From Streptomyces sp. NBC_00273 (GTDB taxonomy: Bacteria > Actinomycetota > Actinomycetes > Streptomycetales > Streptomycetaceae), in assembly GCF_036178145.1 (NCBI RefSeq), contig NZ_CP108067.1:9005001-9069000 (forward strand): 64,000 bases of DNA. The letters run 5' to 3'. The notes below the pieces were generated by a model. The model was not told where the DNA came from, did no database searches, and was given only the letters and a program-made list of their open reading frames with translations. The translations under genes and the position numbers were made by a program. Below, piece by piece: positions 25,648 to 49,925 of this stretch. Within the stretch, counting starts at the first letter, position 1, and every line of letters starts with the position of its first letter.

Positions 25648-25679
25648 CGGGCGGGGGCGCTGTACAGCGCCCCCGCCCG
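25648..25679. terminator. Perfect 15-bp stem terminator of the NRPS operon
   Basis: CGGGCGGGGGCGCTG (25648-25662), a TA loop, and CAGCGCCCCCGCCCG (25665-25679). It begins six bases after the NRPS2 stop at 25685 in the direction of transcription, so it ends the ArCP-exporter-NRPS message and insulates the DHB operon. Confidence 0.85.
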
Positions 25680-25684
25680 GCGGG

Positions 25685-28600
25685 TCAGTCCCGGGCGGCC
25701 GGCCCGCCCGACGCCAGCGCACGCGCCAGCACCGGGCCGATCTGCGCCAGGACGGCGGGCGACATCAGGTCGTCGTGCGAGCAGTCCAGGACGTGCTCCT
25801 CGATCCGACCGTCCAGGTGCGCGGGCCAGACCAGACCCGGCGCCTCCTCGGCCGGAGTGGACCGGGACGCGGTGAAGAACAGCACGTCACCGCGGTAGCG
25901 GAGGGTGCGGCTGCGCGACAGCAGCCGTACGCAGTGCACGTTCGTGTCGACGATCGCCCCCAACAGAGCCTCGTCGAAGCCGGCCAGCAGGCCCTGGCTG
26001 TCGCGGATCGCGCCGACCGCCTCCGCCCGGTCCACCGGAGCGTCCGTCTCTGGTTGGTTGAGCCCGGCCACCGAGAGCAGGAAGCCGCTCTCCTCGCGCT
26101 CCAGCCGCTCGCGCCAGTCCGGGGCGTCGATGTACGACCAGTCCTCGATCTCCGGCGGGTACGCGTCCAGCAGCCCCAGGAAGGCCACTTCCTCCCCGCG
26201 CTCCTGGAGCAGCGCGGCCAGCGTCTGCGCCACGGTCCCGCCGAAGGAATAGCCGAGGAAGTGGTACGGACCCTGGGGCTGCACCGTACGGATCTCCTCC
26301 AGGTACAGCTCCGCGAGGGCGGCCACGTCGGCGACCTCGGGCTGTTCTCCCGCGAGCCCCGGCGACTGGAGCCCGTACACCGGCCGGTCCGCGTCCAGGT
26401 GACGCAGCAGGCCCGTGTACTGCCAGGCGAAACCGGACGCGGGGTGGAAGCAGAACAGCGGTGCGGCCGTGCCCCGTTCGCGCAGCGGCATCAGCACCCG
26501 CAGCGCGTCCCGGCGGGCGTCCGAGCCGATCCGGGCGGCCAGGTCGGCCACCGTCGGCGCGGCCATCACGGCACCGACCTGGACCGGGGTGCCGAGCGAT
26601 GCGCGGATCCGGCCGACGAGCCGCATCGCCAACAGCGAATGGCCCCCGAGCTCGAAGAAGTTGTCCTCGGCGCCGACCCGCTCCAGGCCCAGCACGTCCG
26701 CGAAGATCGCGCACAGCAGCTCCTCGCGCGCGTCCTTCGGCGCCCGGCCGCCGCCCGCGTCCCCGAAGTCGGGGGCGGGCAGCGCCGCCCGGTCCACCTT
26801 GCCGTTCACCGTCAGCGGCAGCGCCGACAGCTCCACGAAGGCCGACGGAACCATGTACTCCGGCAGCGCGGCCGACAGCCGGGCCCGCAGGGCGGCCGGC
26901 TCGGGCGCGTCCGAAGCCGACGCCACCGTGTAGGCGACCAGCCGCTTGACCCCGGTCGGCCCGGTGTGGACGACCACGGCCGCCGCGGCGATGCCCGGCT
27001 CGGCCGCGACGGCCGACTCGACCTCGCCGAGCTCGATGCGGAACCCGCGGATCTTGACCTGGTCGTCGGCGCGCCCGAGGTAGTCGATCTGTGCGTCCCC
27101 GCGCCAGCGCACCAGGTCGCCCGTGCGGTACATCAGCGTCCCCGGCTCGCCGAACGGGTCGGCGACGAACCGCTCCGCCGTCAGCGACGGCCGCCCGAAG
27201 TAGCCGCGGGCCAGGCCCGCCCCCGCGAGGTACAGCTCACCGGCCACACCCGCCGGTACCGGCCGCAGCGCACTGTCGAGCACGTAGGCCCGGGTGTTGT
27301 AGATCGGCCGCCCGACGCACGAGCTGATGCTGTCGTCGACATCGGCGCCCAGCGCGTTGATCGTGTACTCGGTCGGGCCGTACAGGTTGTAGCCCATGGT
27401 GCCCTCGGTGCGCTTCAGCAGCTCCCAGAGCCCGTCCGGCACCGCCTCGCCGCCCAGCAGGAAGAGCGTGGGCCGGTGCCGGTCCGCGTCCAGCAGGCCC
27501 GCCTCGACCAGCTGGAGCCCGTAGGACGGCGTCACGTTGACCACGTCGATGCCCACACGGTCGTAGTGCGCGGTCAGGGCCGTCGGGTCGAGTCGCAGCT
27601 CCTCGCCGATGACGTGCACCTCGTGCCCGTCGACCAGCCAGAAGAACTCCTCCCAGGACATGTCGAAGGCGAAGGACACGGTGTGCGCCACCTTCATCCG
27701 GCGCCCGCCCGCGAGCGCCACCGCCGGAGCGAAGATCCGCTCGCGGTGGTTGAGGAGCATGTTGGTCAGACCCGAGTAGGGGACCACGACCCCCTTGGGC
27801 CGCCCGGTGGAGCCCGAGGTGTAGATGACGTACGCCGGGTGCCGGCCGTCCCGGACGCCCTTCAGCTCCGACTCCGCCAGCGGCCCGTCAGGCTGTCCGG
27901 CCAGCTCGGTCAGCACCGCCGGATCGTCCAGCAGCAGCGCCGGTACGCCCTCCACCACCGGCACCCGGTCCGTCACCGGGGAGGTCGTGACCAAGCACAG
28001 CGGGGCGGCGTCCGCCACCATCGCGCCCAGCCGGTCCACGGGGTGGTCCAGGTCCAGCGGCAGATAGGCCGCGCCGGTCTTCAGTACGGCGAACAGCGCG
28101 ACCACGAAGTCGGCCGACCGGGGCAGCCCGAGGGCCACCACGGCCTCCGGCCCCGCACCCCGCGCCACCAGGGCCCGGGCCAGCCGGTTCGCGCGGGAGT
28201 CGAGCTCCGCGTAACTGAGCCGCTGGTCCTCGAAGACCAGCGCGGTCTGCGCGGGCGTCCGCGCGGCCTGCTCGGCGAACAGGTCGATCACCGTGGTGTC
28301 CGGGACGGCGTGGCCCGTGTCGTCGCCGGTCGCCAGCAGTTCGGCCCGGTCCACCGCGTCCAGGGTGACCAGCCGGCCCACCGGGACCGACCCGCCGTCG
28401 GCGAGCTGCTCCACCAGCAGCGCGAGCCGGCCCGCCAGGTGCCGGGCGGTGCCCTCGTCGTACAGGTCGGGCCGGTAGCCGAGGCTCAGCTCCAGCGCCG
28501 GGCCGGGGGTGACGGCGAGGGTCAGCGGGTAGTGGGTGCCGTCGACGCTGTGCGTCCAGCCGATCGCGTGCGCCGCCACCGCCTCCTCGCGGGCGGCGTC

Positions 28601-31600
28601 GTTCAGCGGCGTGTTGCGGAACACGTACAGGGTGTCGAAGAGCTGGCCGAGGCCGGTCAGCTGCTGGATCGGGCCGAGTCCCACGTAGTGGTGCGGCAGC
28701 AGCGCCGCGTGCTCGCCCTGCACCCGTACCATCAGCTCGCGCAGCGGCTCGTCGGGGCGCAGGGCGACCCGGAACGGCAGCGTGTTCATGAACATGCCGA
28801 TCATCTGGTCGACGCCGGCGAGGTCCGCGGGACGGCCGGAGACGGTGGCACCGAACACCACGTCGTCGCGGCCCGTCATCCCGGCCAGTGCCATAGCCCA
28901 GGCCGTGCTGAGCACGGTGTTCAGGGTGACCCCGCAGCCGCGGGCGAAGGACCGCAGCCGGTCGCTGGTCGACTCGTCCAGGGACAGGTCCACCACCTCG
29001 GCGGTCACCGGCTGCCGGTCCGGATCGGCCCGGGCCACCAGCGTGGCCTGGTCCAGCCCGGACAAGTGGGTGCGCCAGGCCTGCTCGGCGGCCTCCCGGT
29101 CCACGGCCGCCAGCCAGCGCAGGTAGTCCCGGTAGGGGGTGACGGGCGCCAGCACGTCCGCCGAGCCGCCGTGCCCGTACAGGGCGAACAGTTCCTCGAA
29201 GAACAGCGACTCCGACCAGCCGTCGGTGAGGATGTGGTGCTGCGTCACGCACAGCATCCAGCGCTCCGCCGAGAAGCGGATCAGGGCCACGCGCAGCAGC
29301 GGCGGAGCCGCGAGGTCGAACCGGGCCGCCGCGTCGGCGAGGGAGAACTCCCGCAGCGCCTCGTCCTGCGCCGCCCGGTCGAGATGGCTGAGGTCGATCT
29401 CCCGCCACGGCAGCTCCCACTCGCCCGGGACCACCTGCACCGGGCCGTCCAGGCCCTCGTGCCAGAAACCGGACCGCAGGTTGGGGTGGCGGCGCAGCAG
29501 CGTGTCGAAGGCGGCGCGCAGGGCGGGCCCGTCGACGGCGTGCAGCAGCTCGACGAAGTTCTGCATCAGGTAGACGTCGAGGGCCCGGTCGTCGTAGACG
29601 GCGTGGAAGTACAGGCCCTCCTGCAGCGGCGCCAGCGGCAGCACCTCCTCGACGTGCGGGAACACCGCAGCCAGCGCGGCCTCCTGCCCGGCGTCGAGGG
29701 TGACGAGCGGACCGGCCGAGGCCAGGTAACCGCCCTCTTGGTCGCCGGCGTTGCGGGCCGCCGCGGCCATCCGCTCCACGGTCCGCTGCTCGAAGACGTC
29801 GCGCGGGGTGAGGACCAGGCCGGCCTTGCGGGCCCGGGTCACCAGCTGGATGGAGACGATGCTGTCCCCGCCCAGTGCGAAGAAGTCGTCGTCGATCCCC
29901 GCCGAGGCGAGCCCCAGCACCTGCGCGAAGACGGCGCACAACGCCTCCTCGCGGGCGTCGCGCGGCGGCCGCGACAGCTGCGCCGCACCCAGCTCGGGCG
30001 CGGGCAGCGCGCCCCGGTCCAGCTTGCCGCTGACGTTCGTCGGGAGGGAGCCGAGGACCACCACGGCGGCCGGGACCATGTAGTCCGGCAGTACGGAGGC
30101 CAGAGCCTCGCGCAGCGCCGACCCTTCGACCGGGCCGGTCACGTAGCCGACGAGCCGCTTCACGCCGGGGGTGTCCTCGCGGACCACCACGGCGGCGGAC
30201 CCGACCCCGGGCAGCGCGGACAGGGCCGACTCCACCTCGCCGAGCTCGATCCGGTAGCCGCGGACCTTCACCTGGTCGTCGGCCCGCCCCAGGAACTCCA
30301 ACTGCCCGTCGCCGCGCAGCCGTACGAGGTCGCCCGTACGGTACATCCGCGAGCCCGCCGGGCCGTACGGATCGGCCACGAACCGCTCGGCGGTCAGCGC
30401 GAACCGGCCCAGGTACCCCCGGGCCAGTCCGTGGCCCGCCAGGTACAGCTCGCCGGGGGTCCCGGCCGGCGCGGGCCGCAGGGCGGAGTCCAGCACGCGG
30501 GCGCAGGTGTTGCCGATGGGTCGGCCCACGATCGGGGTGGTCGAGTCGGCCAGGTCGGCGCCGAGGGCGTCCACCGTGTACTCGGTGGGTCCGTACAGGT
30601 TCACCGACATGACCCCGGGCGCCGCCCGGACCTCGGTCCACAGCGCCTCGGGAACGGCCTCGCCGCCCAGCAGCAGCAGCCCCGGCCGGTGGTGCGAACG
30701 GCTCAGCAGCCCCCACTCCAGCAGGGCGCCGGCGTAGGTGGGCGTCACGTCCATGGCGTCGATCCGGTGCTCGCGGACGTAGCCGACCGTGAACTCGGCG
30801 TCGCGGCGGCCGATCTCGTCCAGGACGTGCAGCTCGTGGCCCGAGACCAGCCAGAACAGCTGCTCCCACGAGGTGTCGAAGCTGAAGGAGGCGGTGTGCA
30901 GGGCCCGCAGCGGCCGCCCGCCGGCCGCCGCGACGGCGGGGGCGAAGACGTCCGCGATGTGGTTGGCGTACAGGTTCGACAGACCGCCGTGGGTCAGGAC
31001 GACGCCCTTGGGGCGGCCCGTGGACCCGGAGGTGTAGATCACGTAGGCCGGGTGCCCGGACTCCGTGCGAGGCGGCCGGAAACCCCCGCCGAGCGAGGCG
31101 AGTTCCGCGGTCGTCCGCGCCGCGTCCAAGACGATCCGGGCCGGTCCGCCCGCCGCCGCGGCGGGCAGCAGTGCGAGCGCCGCCTCTGTGGTCAGCACGC
31201 ACACCGGCGCCGCGTCGTCCAGCATCAGGGCGATCCGCTCGGCGGGGTAGTCCAGGTCCAGCGGCAGGTAGGCGGCCCCCGACTTCAGGACGGCCAGGAC
31301 GGCCACCACCGACGCGGCCGAGCGCGGTACGGCCAGCGCCACCACCGACTCGGGTCCGGCGCCGCGCGCGGCCAGCAGCGCGGCCAGTCGGTCCACCCGG
31401 TCGTCGAGTTCCGCGAAGGTCAGCCGGTCGGGTCCCGCAACCACGGCGCACGCGTCCGGCGTCGCGGCGGCCTGCGCGGCGAACCGGTCGGCGACCTTAC
31501 CGTCGGCCACGTCCCGCGCGGCGCCCGCTTCCGCGGTACGCAGCTCCGCGCGGTCGGCGGCGGTCAGCGGCTCCAGCGTGCCCACCGGGCGGCCCGGGTC

Positions 31601-32859
31601 GCCGGCGACCTGGTCCAGCAGGGCGGTGAACCGCTCGGCCACCCGGGCGGCGGTCCGGGCGTCGAAGAGGTCCGGCCGGTACTCCAGGGCCAGTTCGGCC
31701 CGCTCGTCCAGGGACACGGACAGGGTGAGCGGGTAGTGCGTGCCGTCCCGGGCCTCGACGCCCGTCACCCGCACCCCGTCGGACAGCGCCGGGCGGGCGG
31801 AGGGGTCCACCGGATAGTTCTCGATGACGACGAGGGTGTCGAACAGCTCGCCGCCGCCCGCCTGCTTCTGGATCAGGCGCAGGCCCAAGTGGTGTTGGGC
31901 GAGCAGGGCGTTCTGCTCGTCCCGGAACCGTCTCAGCAGGTCCGCGACGCTCTCCCACGGCCGCGCCGTGAGCCGCACCGGGACGGTGGTGATGAACAGT
32001 CCGACCATCGACTCGACGCCGGGGATCTCCTCGGGCCGGCCCGCGACCGTCAGCCCGAAGACCACGTCCCGGCGGCCCGTCAGGCTGCCGAGCAGCAGCC
32101 CCCAGGCCGCCTGGATCACCGTACTGGGCGTGGTGCCCAGCGAGCGCGCCGCCGCCGTCAGCCGGGCGGTGGCCGCCTCGGACAGCTCCACGCGGTGCAC
32201 ACCGGGCCGCACCGCCGTACGGGAGGCGTCGGCCGGGGCCACCAGCACGGCCTCGTCCAGCCCGGCCAGCGAGGTCCGCCAGGCGCCCTCGGCGGCCGGC
32301 ACGTCCTGCGCCTTCAGCCACTTGAGGTAGTCGCGGTAGGGGCGCACCGGCTGCTGGGCCGAGGAATCGCCGTCGTTCTCGTACAGCGCGAGGAGGTCCC
32401 CGACGAGCAGCGGCATCGACCAGCCGTCGACCAGGATGTGGTGCACGGTGACCACCAGGAGGTGGTCGCCTCGGCCCCGGCGCACCAGCAGCAGCCGCAG
32501 CAGCGGCGGCCGGTGCAGCTCGAACCGGCGGTCCAGCTCGGCCCGTTCCACCCGCCGCACGGCGGCCTGGGAGGGGTCCGCCGACAGGTCCGCCCGGCCG
32601 AGCACGAAGGTCACCTCGGCCGGCACGAACTGCACCGGCTGCGGCACCCCCTCGTGCCAGAAGCCGGCCCGCAGGTTGGGGTGGCGGCGCAGCAGCGCCG
32701 CGCCCGCCCGCTCCATCCGGTCCGCGTCGACGGGGCCGGCCAGCGACACGGAGACCTGCACCGTGTACACGTCCGGCGCGCTCGCGTCGTAGACGGAATG
32801 GAACAGCATGCCCTGCTGCAAGGGGGACAGCGGAAGCATGTCCTCGATTCGAGCCTGCG

Positions 32860-32863
<4 letters not shown>
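25685..32863 (-). CDS. NRPS2: C-A-T-C-A-T-TE, modules 5 and 6
   Basis: 2392 residues. GTG start at 32863 overlaps the NRPS1 stop (GTGA). Order by motif: C5 ([13 protein letters not shown] opening, HHILVDG about 142), A5 (FDTSWEQ about 660), T5 (LGGDSI, Ser about 1000), C6 ([20 protein letters not shown] about 1208), A6 (FDMSWEE about 1733), T6 (LGGHSL, Ser about 2075) and TE (GYSFGG, Ser about 2204). Code residues read by eye: A5 D-T-E-D-L-G-L-V-D, acidic, suggesting ornithine or arginine; A6 D-M-E-N-L-G-L-I-N, the code I know from coelichelin synthetase for N5-formyl-N5-hydroxyornithine. C5 fits D-Ser from NRPS1. C6 is also of the D-donor type and T5 has the E-associated LGGDS form, yet module 5 has no E domain. 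The type I TE releases the product by hydrolysis or cyclisation. Confidence 0.95.
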
Positions 32864-47151
<14,288 letters not shown>

Positions 47152-47248
47152 CGTGCTCCAGATTCGCTGCGGGTCCCCGTCCGGTGGCGGGACCGGCGGG
47201 GGAGGTCGACGGGATGCGGGGGCCTGCGGGCAGGCGGGGGAGAACCCG

Positions 47249-48592
47249 TTAGACGGCGGGGGCCGCGGGTGCGGCGGGCTTCAGACCGGCGGTGTCGGGG
47301 CCGGGGCCGGGCCCGTCGTCGTGGCCGTCCTCCGCGTCCCGCTCCTCGCGGGGAAGGGTGGCCCTGCGCAGGCCGGGTACGGCGATGGCCACGGCGACGG
47401 CGGCCACGGCGCAGATCGCGCCGTTGACGACGGCCGCCCCGCCGGGGCTGAACCAACGGGCGAGGGCGGCGACCTCGACGTCGCCGACGACGCCTCCGGT
47501 GGTGCCCTGCGTGGTGATGACGCTGACGATGCGGCCGCGCAGCCGGTCGGGGGTGCTGTGCTGGACGAGCGCGTACTCGAGGATCTCGTACACCGTGCCG
47601 GCGGCGCCGCCCACGGCGAGCAGCGCGAAGGCGACCCAGATGTTGCCGCTGAGGCCGAAGCCCACGGCGGACAGACCGCCCGTGAAGGCCGCGACGATCA
47701 GCAGCCGGCCGGGCCGGGCGGCCCGGGTCAGCCATCCGCTCGTGGCGGAGACGGCGACCGCGCCGACGGCGGGGGCGGTGTAGAGGAGGCCGAGCATGAC
47801 CTCGCCGCCGTGGAACTGGCGGTCGACCATCTCGGGGAAGAGCACGACCGGGAGGTTGAAGAGGGCCATCACGCCGCCGAGGACGAGCAGGCCGCCGACG
47901 ACGCGGTTGCGGACGGCGTACGTGAAGGCGACCAGCAGCGATCCGCTGTCGGCGCCGTACTCGTCCTCGTCCTCCTCGTCGTCCTTGACCGGGGGCAGGG
48001 GCCGGATCCGGGAGATCAGGAGGGTGGTGACGGCCGTGGTGACGGCGGTGAAGGCGAAGACCGGGCCGGGCCCCCACAGGGCGAGGAGCAAGCCGCCCAG
48101 GAAGGGCGCGCTGATGGAGCCGATCTCACCGGTCAGCGAGATGAGGGCGCCCGCGGCCGGGAGTTGGTCGGGGCGCACGAGCGTCGGGGCGACGGCCATC
48201 AGGGCCGTCACGCTGACGCCCGTGGCCAGGCCGTCCCAGGCGACGCACACGTAGATGCCCCACAGGGTCGGGTCGGGCAGCATCGCGTTCACGGCGAGGC
48301 CGGCGAAGGCGAGGGCGGCGGCGCCGCGGGCGCACACGATCAGCCGCCGGCGGTCGGTCCGGTCGGCCATGACGCCGCCCCAGAGCGAGCCGAGCAGCAC
48401 GGTGACGCTCATGATCATGCTGGCGACGGCGACGTTGAAGGTGGACCGGGTCAGTCCGTACACCTGGGCGGACAGGGCCACCGTCGCCATGCCGAGGCCG
48501 AACAGGGACACCACGCGGGCGATGAAGATGGCGCGGAAGTCCCTGCTGGCGCGCAGGGGTTCGATGTCTATGACGAAGTCACGCAGAGGCAC
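47249..48592 (-). CDS. EntS-like MFS siderophore exporter
   Basis: 447 residues, start GTG 48592 with GGAG six bases upstream. About twelve membrane segments in two halves; the MFS loop 2-3 motif appears as GVMADRTDRRRL. The opening PLRDFVIDIEPLRASRDFRAIF and the GEIGSISAPFLGGLLL segment resemble the EntS enterobactin exporter. The central cytoplasmic loop is strongly acidic (VKDDEEDEDEYGADS). Position between the ArCP gene (39 bp) and NRPS1 (97 bp) makes it the probable exporter of the finished siderophore. Confidence 0.92.
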   Translation of the reverse strand: MPLRDFVIDIEPLRASRDFRAIFIARVVSLFGLGMATVALSAQVYGLTRSTFNVAVASMIMSVTVLLGSLWGGVMADRTDRRRLIVCARGAAALAFAGLAVNAMLPDPTLWGIYVCVAWDGLATGVSVTALMAVAPTLVRPDQLPAAGALISLTGEIGSISAPFLGGLLLALWGPGPVFAFTAVTTAVTTLLISRIRPLPPVKDDEEDEDEYGADSGSLLVAFTYAVRNRVVGGLLVLGGVMALFNLPVVLFPEMVDRQFHGGEVMLGLLYTAPAVGAVAVSATSGWLTRAARPGRLLIVAAFTGGLSAVGFGLSGNIWVAFALLAVGGAAGTVYEILEYALVQHSTPDRLRGRIVSVITTQGTTGGVVGDVEVAALARWFSPGGAAVVNGAICAVAAVAVAIAVPGLRRATLPREERDAEDGHDDGPGPGPDTAGLKPAAPAAPAV

Positions 48593-48631
48593 GGCAGGCT
48601 CCGGGGCGGGCAGGTGTGGGGGAGGGCGGGA

Positions 48632-48871
48632 TCAGGGGGCTGCGGTGAGCAGCTCGGCCCACTGGCGCAGGGTCGGCCGTTCGGCGAGGTCCACGAAGCT
48701 GATGCGGGCGCCTTCGGCCCGCCATTTCTCGACGAGCGACATCAGCCGGATGGAGTCGAGGCCCTGGTCCAGCAGGTCCTCTTCCAGGGAGACGTCGGCG
48801 GGCTCCGTGTAGAGCACGTCGGCGACGTCGCGGACCAGCCGGTCGAGCGTGAAGGGCGGGGAAGCGGACAT
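48632..48871 (-). CDS. Free-standing aryl carrier protein (ArCP)
   Basis: 79 residues, start ATG 48871 with GAGGAG upstream; a longer frame to 48922 is less likely. The phosphopantetheine Ser40 lies in DQGLDSIRLM, and the following LVEKWRAEGARISFVDLAERPT matches the EntB-type aryl carrier rather than a peptidyl carrier. DhbE should load DHB here for condensation by C1 of NRPS1. This replaces the carrier domain missing from the isochorismatase. First gene of the ArCP-exporter-NRPS1-NRPS2 operon, after a perfect iron box. Confidence 0.93.
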   Translation of the reverse strand: MSASPPFTLDRLVRDVADVLYTEPADVSLEEDLLDQGLDSIRLMSLVEKWRAEGARISFVDLAERPTLRQWAELLTAAP

Positions 48872-48934
48872 GGAGGGACTCTCTCCTCGGGAAATCGGCG
48901 GAGGGCGGAACGAAGGCAGCACTTCAGCGTTCTA

Positions 48935-48953
48935 TTAGGTAAGGCTTACCTAA
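48935..48953. promoter_or_regulatory. Iron box of the ArCP-exporter-NRPS operon
   Basis: TTAGGTAAGGCTTACCTAA, a near-perfect palindrome, 64 bp before ATG 48871. It controls about 23 kb of leftward genes. Identical to the box at 60433. Confidence 0.93.
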
Positions 48954-49064
48954 CTAGTCACGAAGGTGCACGTCAAGCCGGGTGCGGTGAAGTGGTGACC
49001 GCCGCTTTGATGAACTGGCCTCTGGGTGTGATGTGTTGGATCGAGAGGCGAATTGCGGCTCAAC

Positions 49065-49083
49065 TTAGGGAAGGCTAGCCTAA
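49065..49083. promoter_or_regulatory. Iron box of the GNAT gene
   Basis: TTAGGGAAGGCTAGCCTAA ends only four bases before GTG 49088. With no room for a ribosome binding site, the transcript is probably leaderless and the box overlaps the promoter. Confidence 0.88.
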
Positions 49084-49087
49084 GTTC

Positions 49088-49588
49088 GTGATTACTGCCG
49101 CCACCCCCCGTCCCCCGCTGTACGGCACGGACGGTCTCCCGCCGTTGGTCCGGCGGGCGCGTCTGCACGACGCCCCCGCCCTGCACGCCCTCTCGCTGGC
49201 CTTCATCCGCTCCGGTGCCCTGCGGCCCCGCAGCATCGACCACTACCTGGCGCACGCCGGGGAGTTCCTCCTCGTGACCGGTCGCGGCCGCACGTCGGTC
49301 CTGGGCTGCCTCGCCCTGAGCGACGAGGGGGAGGGGGCCGCCGTGCTCTACAACTTCTGCGTCGCCCGGGGGAACCAGGGCCAAGGGCTGGGCGCCGCGC
49401 TGCTGCGCGCCGCGCTCGCCGACGCCCGGAGCCGCCTCGTGCGGGAGGTCTTCACGGCGACCACGAGCGGCGCGGCCTTCTTCCGGCGGCACGGCTTCGT
49501 GCAGGCCGGCCCGGGGCGGGCGCCCGGGGCCTGGGCCGGGGCGCTGGACCCCGCACGCGGCTCGGAGGTGCTCTCCAGGAGGCTGTGA
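49088..49588 (+). CDS. GNAT acetyltransferase, N-acetylglutamate-synthase-like
   Basis: 166 residues. A single GNAT domain: acetyl-CoA loop ARGNQGQGLGAALL (Q/RxxGxG/A) and the FFRRHGF ending. The layout (VRRARLHDAPALHALSLAFIRSGALRPR...HYLAHAGEFLLV...VLGCLAL) resembles the short actinobacterial N-acetylglutamate synthases. With the acetylglutamate kinase at 52866 it could start ornithine synthesis for the siderophore. The other reading is an acyltransferase acting on N5-hydroxyornithine; the FFRRHGF and substrate-loop features favour the first. Starts with GTG immediately after an iron box, divergent from the ArCP operon. Confidence 0.75.
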   Translation: MITAATPRPPLYGTDGLPPLVRRARLHDAPALHALSLAFIRSGALRPRSIDHYLAHAGEFLLVTGRGRTSVLGCLALSDEGEGAAVLYNFCVARGNQGQGLGAALLRAALADARSRLVREVFTATTSGAAFFRRHGFVQAGPGRAPGAWAGALDPARGSEVLSRRL

Positions 49589-49598
49589 ACCACGCGAC

Positions 49599-49636
49599 CG
49601 GGGCCGGACCGGAGCACGTGCTCCGGTCCGGCCCCG
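49599..49636. terminator. Perfect 19-bp inverted repeat, bidirectional terminator
   Basis: CGGGGCCGGACCGGAGCAC (49599-49617) followed at once by its exact reverse complement (49618-49636). It lies between the convergent GNAT and MbtH genes. Confidence 0.85.
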
Positions 49637-49669
49637 CGCGCGGGCTACGGGGCCGGTTGGCCCCCGGGA

Positions 49670-49876
49670 TCAGCTCTTCGCGACCAGGCTGGCGGGCCGC
49701 ATGTCGGTCCAGTGCGTCTCCGTGTACGCGGCGCAGCCCTCCCGGCTGTCCTCACCGTGCACGACGGTCCAGCCCGCGGGAACCTCCGCGAAGGCGGGCC
49801 AGAGCGAGTGCTGGTTCTCGGCGTTCACGAGCACGAAGTAGCGGGCGTCGTCGTCCTCGAAGGGGTTGGTGGCCAT
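49670..49876 (-). CDS. mbtH: MbtH-like protein
   Basis: 68 residues, start ATG 49876 with AAAGGAG eight bases upstream. Typical MbtH sequence: [24 protein letters not shown], then [19 protein letters not shown] and [11 protein letters not shown], with the conserved Trp residues. MbtH proteins bind NRPS adenylation domains and are often needed for their folding and activity. Last gene of the leftward operon monooxygenase - condensation-like protein - MbtH; no other MbtH is seen in the window. Confidence 0.97.
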   Translation of the reverse strand: MATNPFEDDDARYFVLVNAENQHSLWPAFAEVPAGWTVVHGEDSREGCAAYTETHWTDMRPASLVAKS

Positions 49877-49925
49877 GGTGTCTCTCCTTTGGGTGATGAC
49901 CGGGACGGTCGGTTCGGGAAGGGGA

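Noticed and set aside
49088..49588. GNAT as the hydroxyornithine acetyl- or formyltransferase
   Set aside because: Not excluded, but the sequence layout looks more like short N-acetylglutamate synthases and an acetylglutamate kinase is nearby; formyl transfer uses a different fold.
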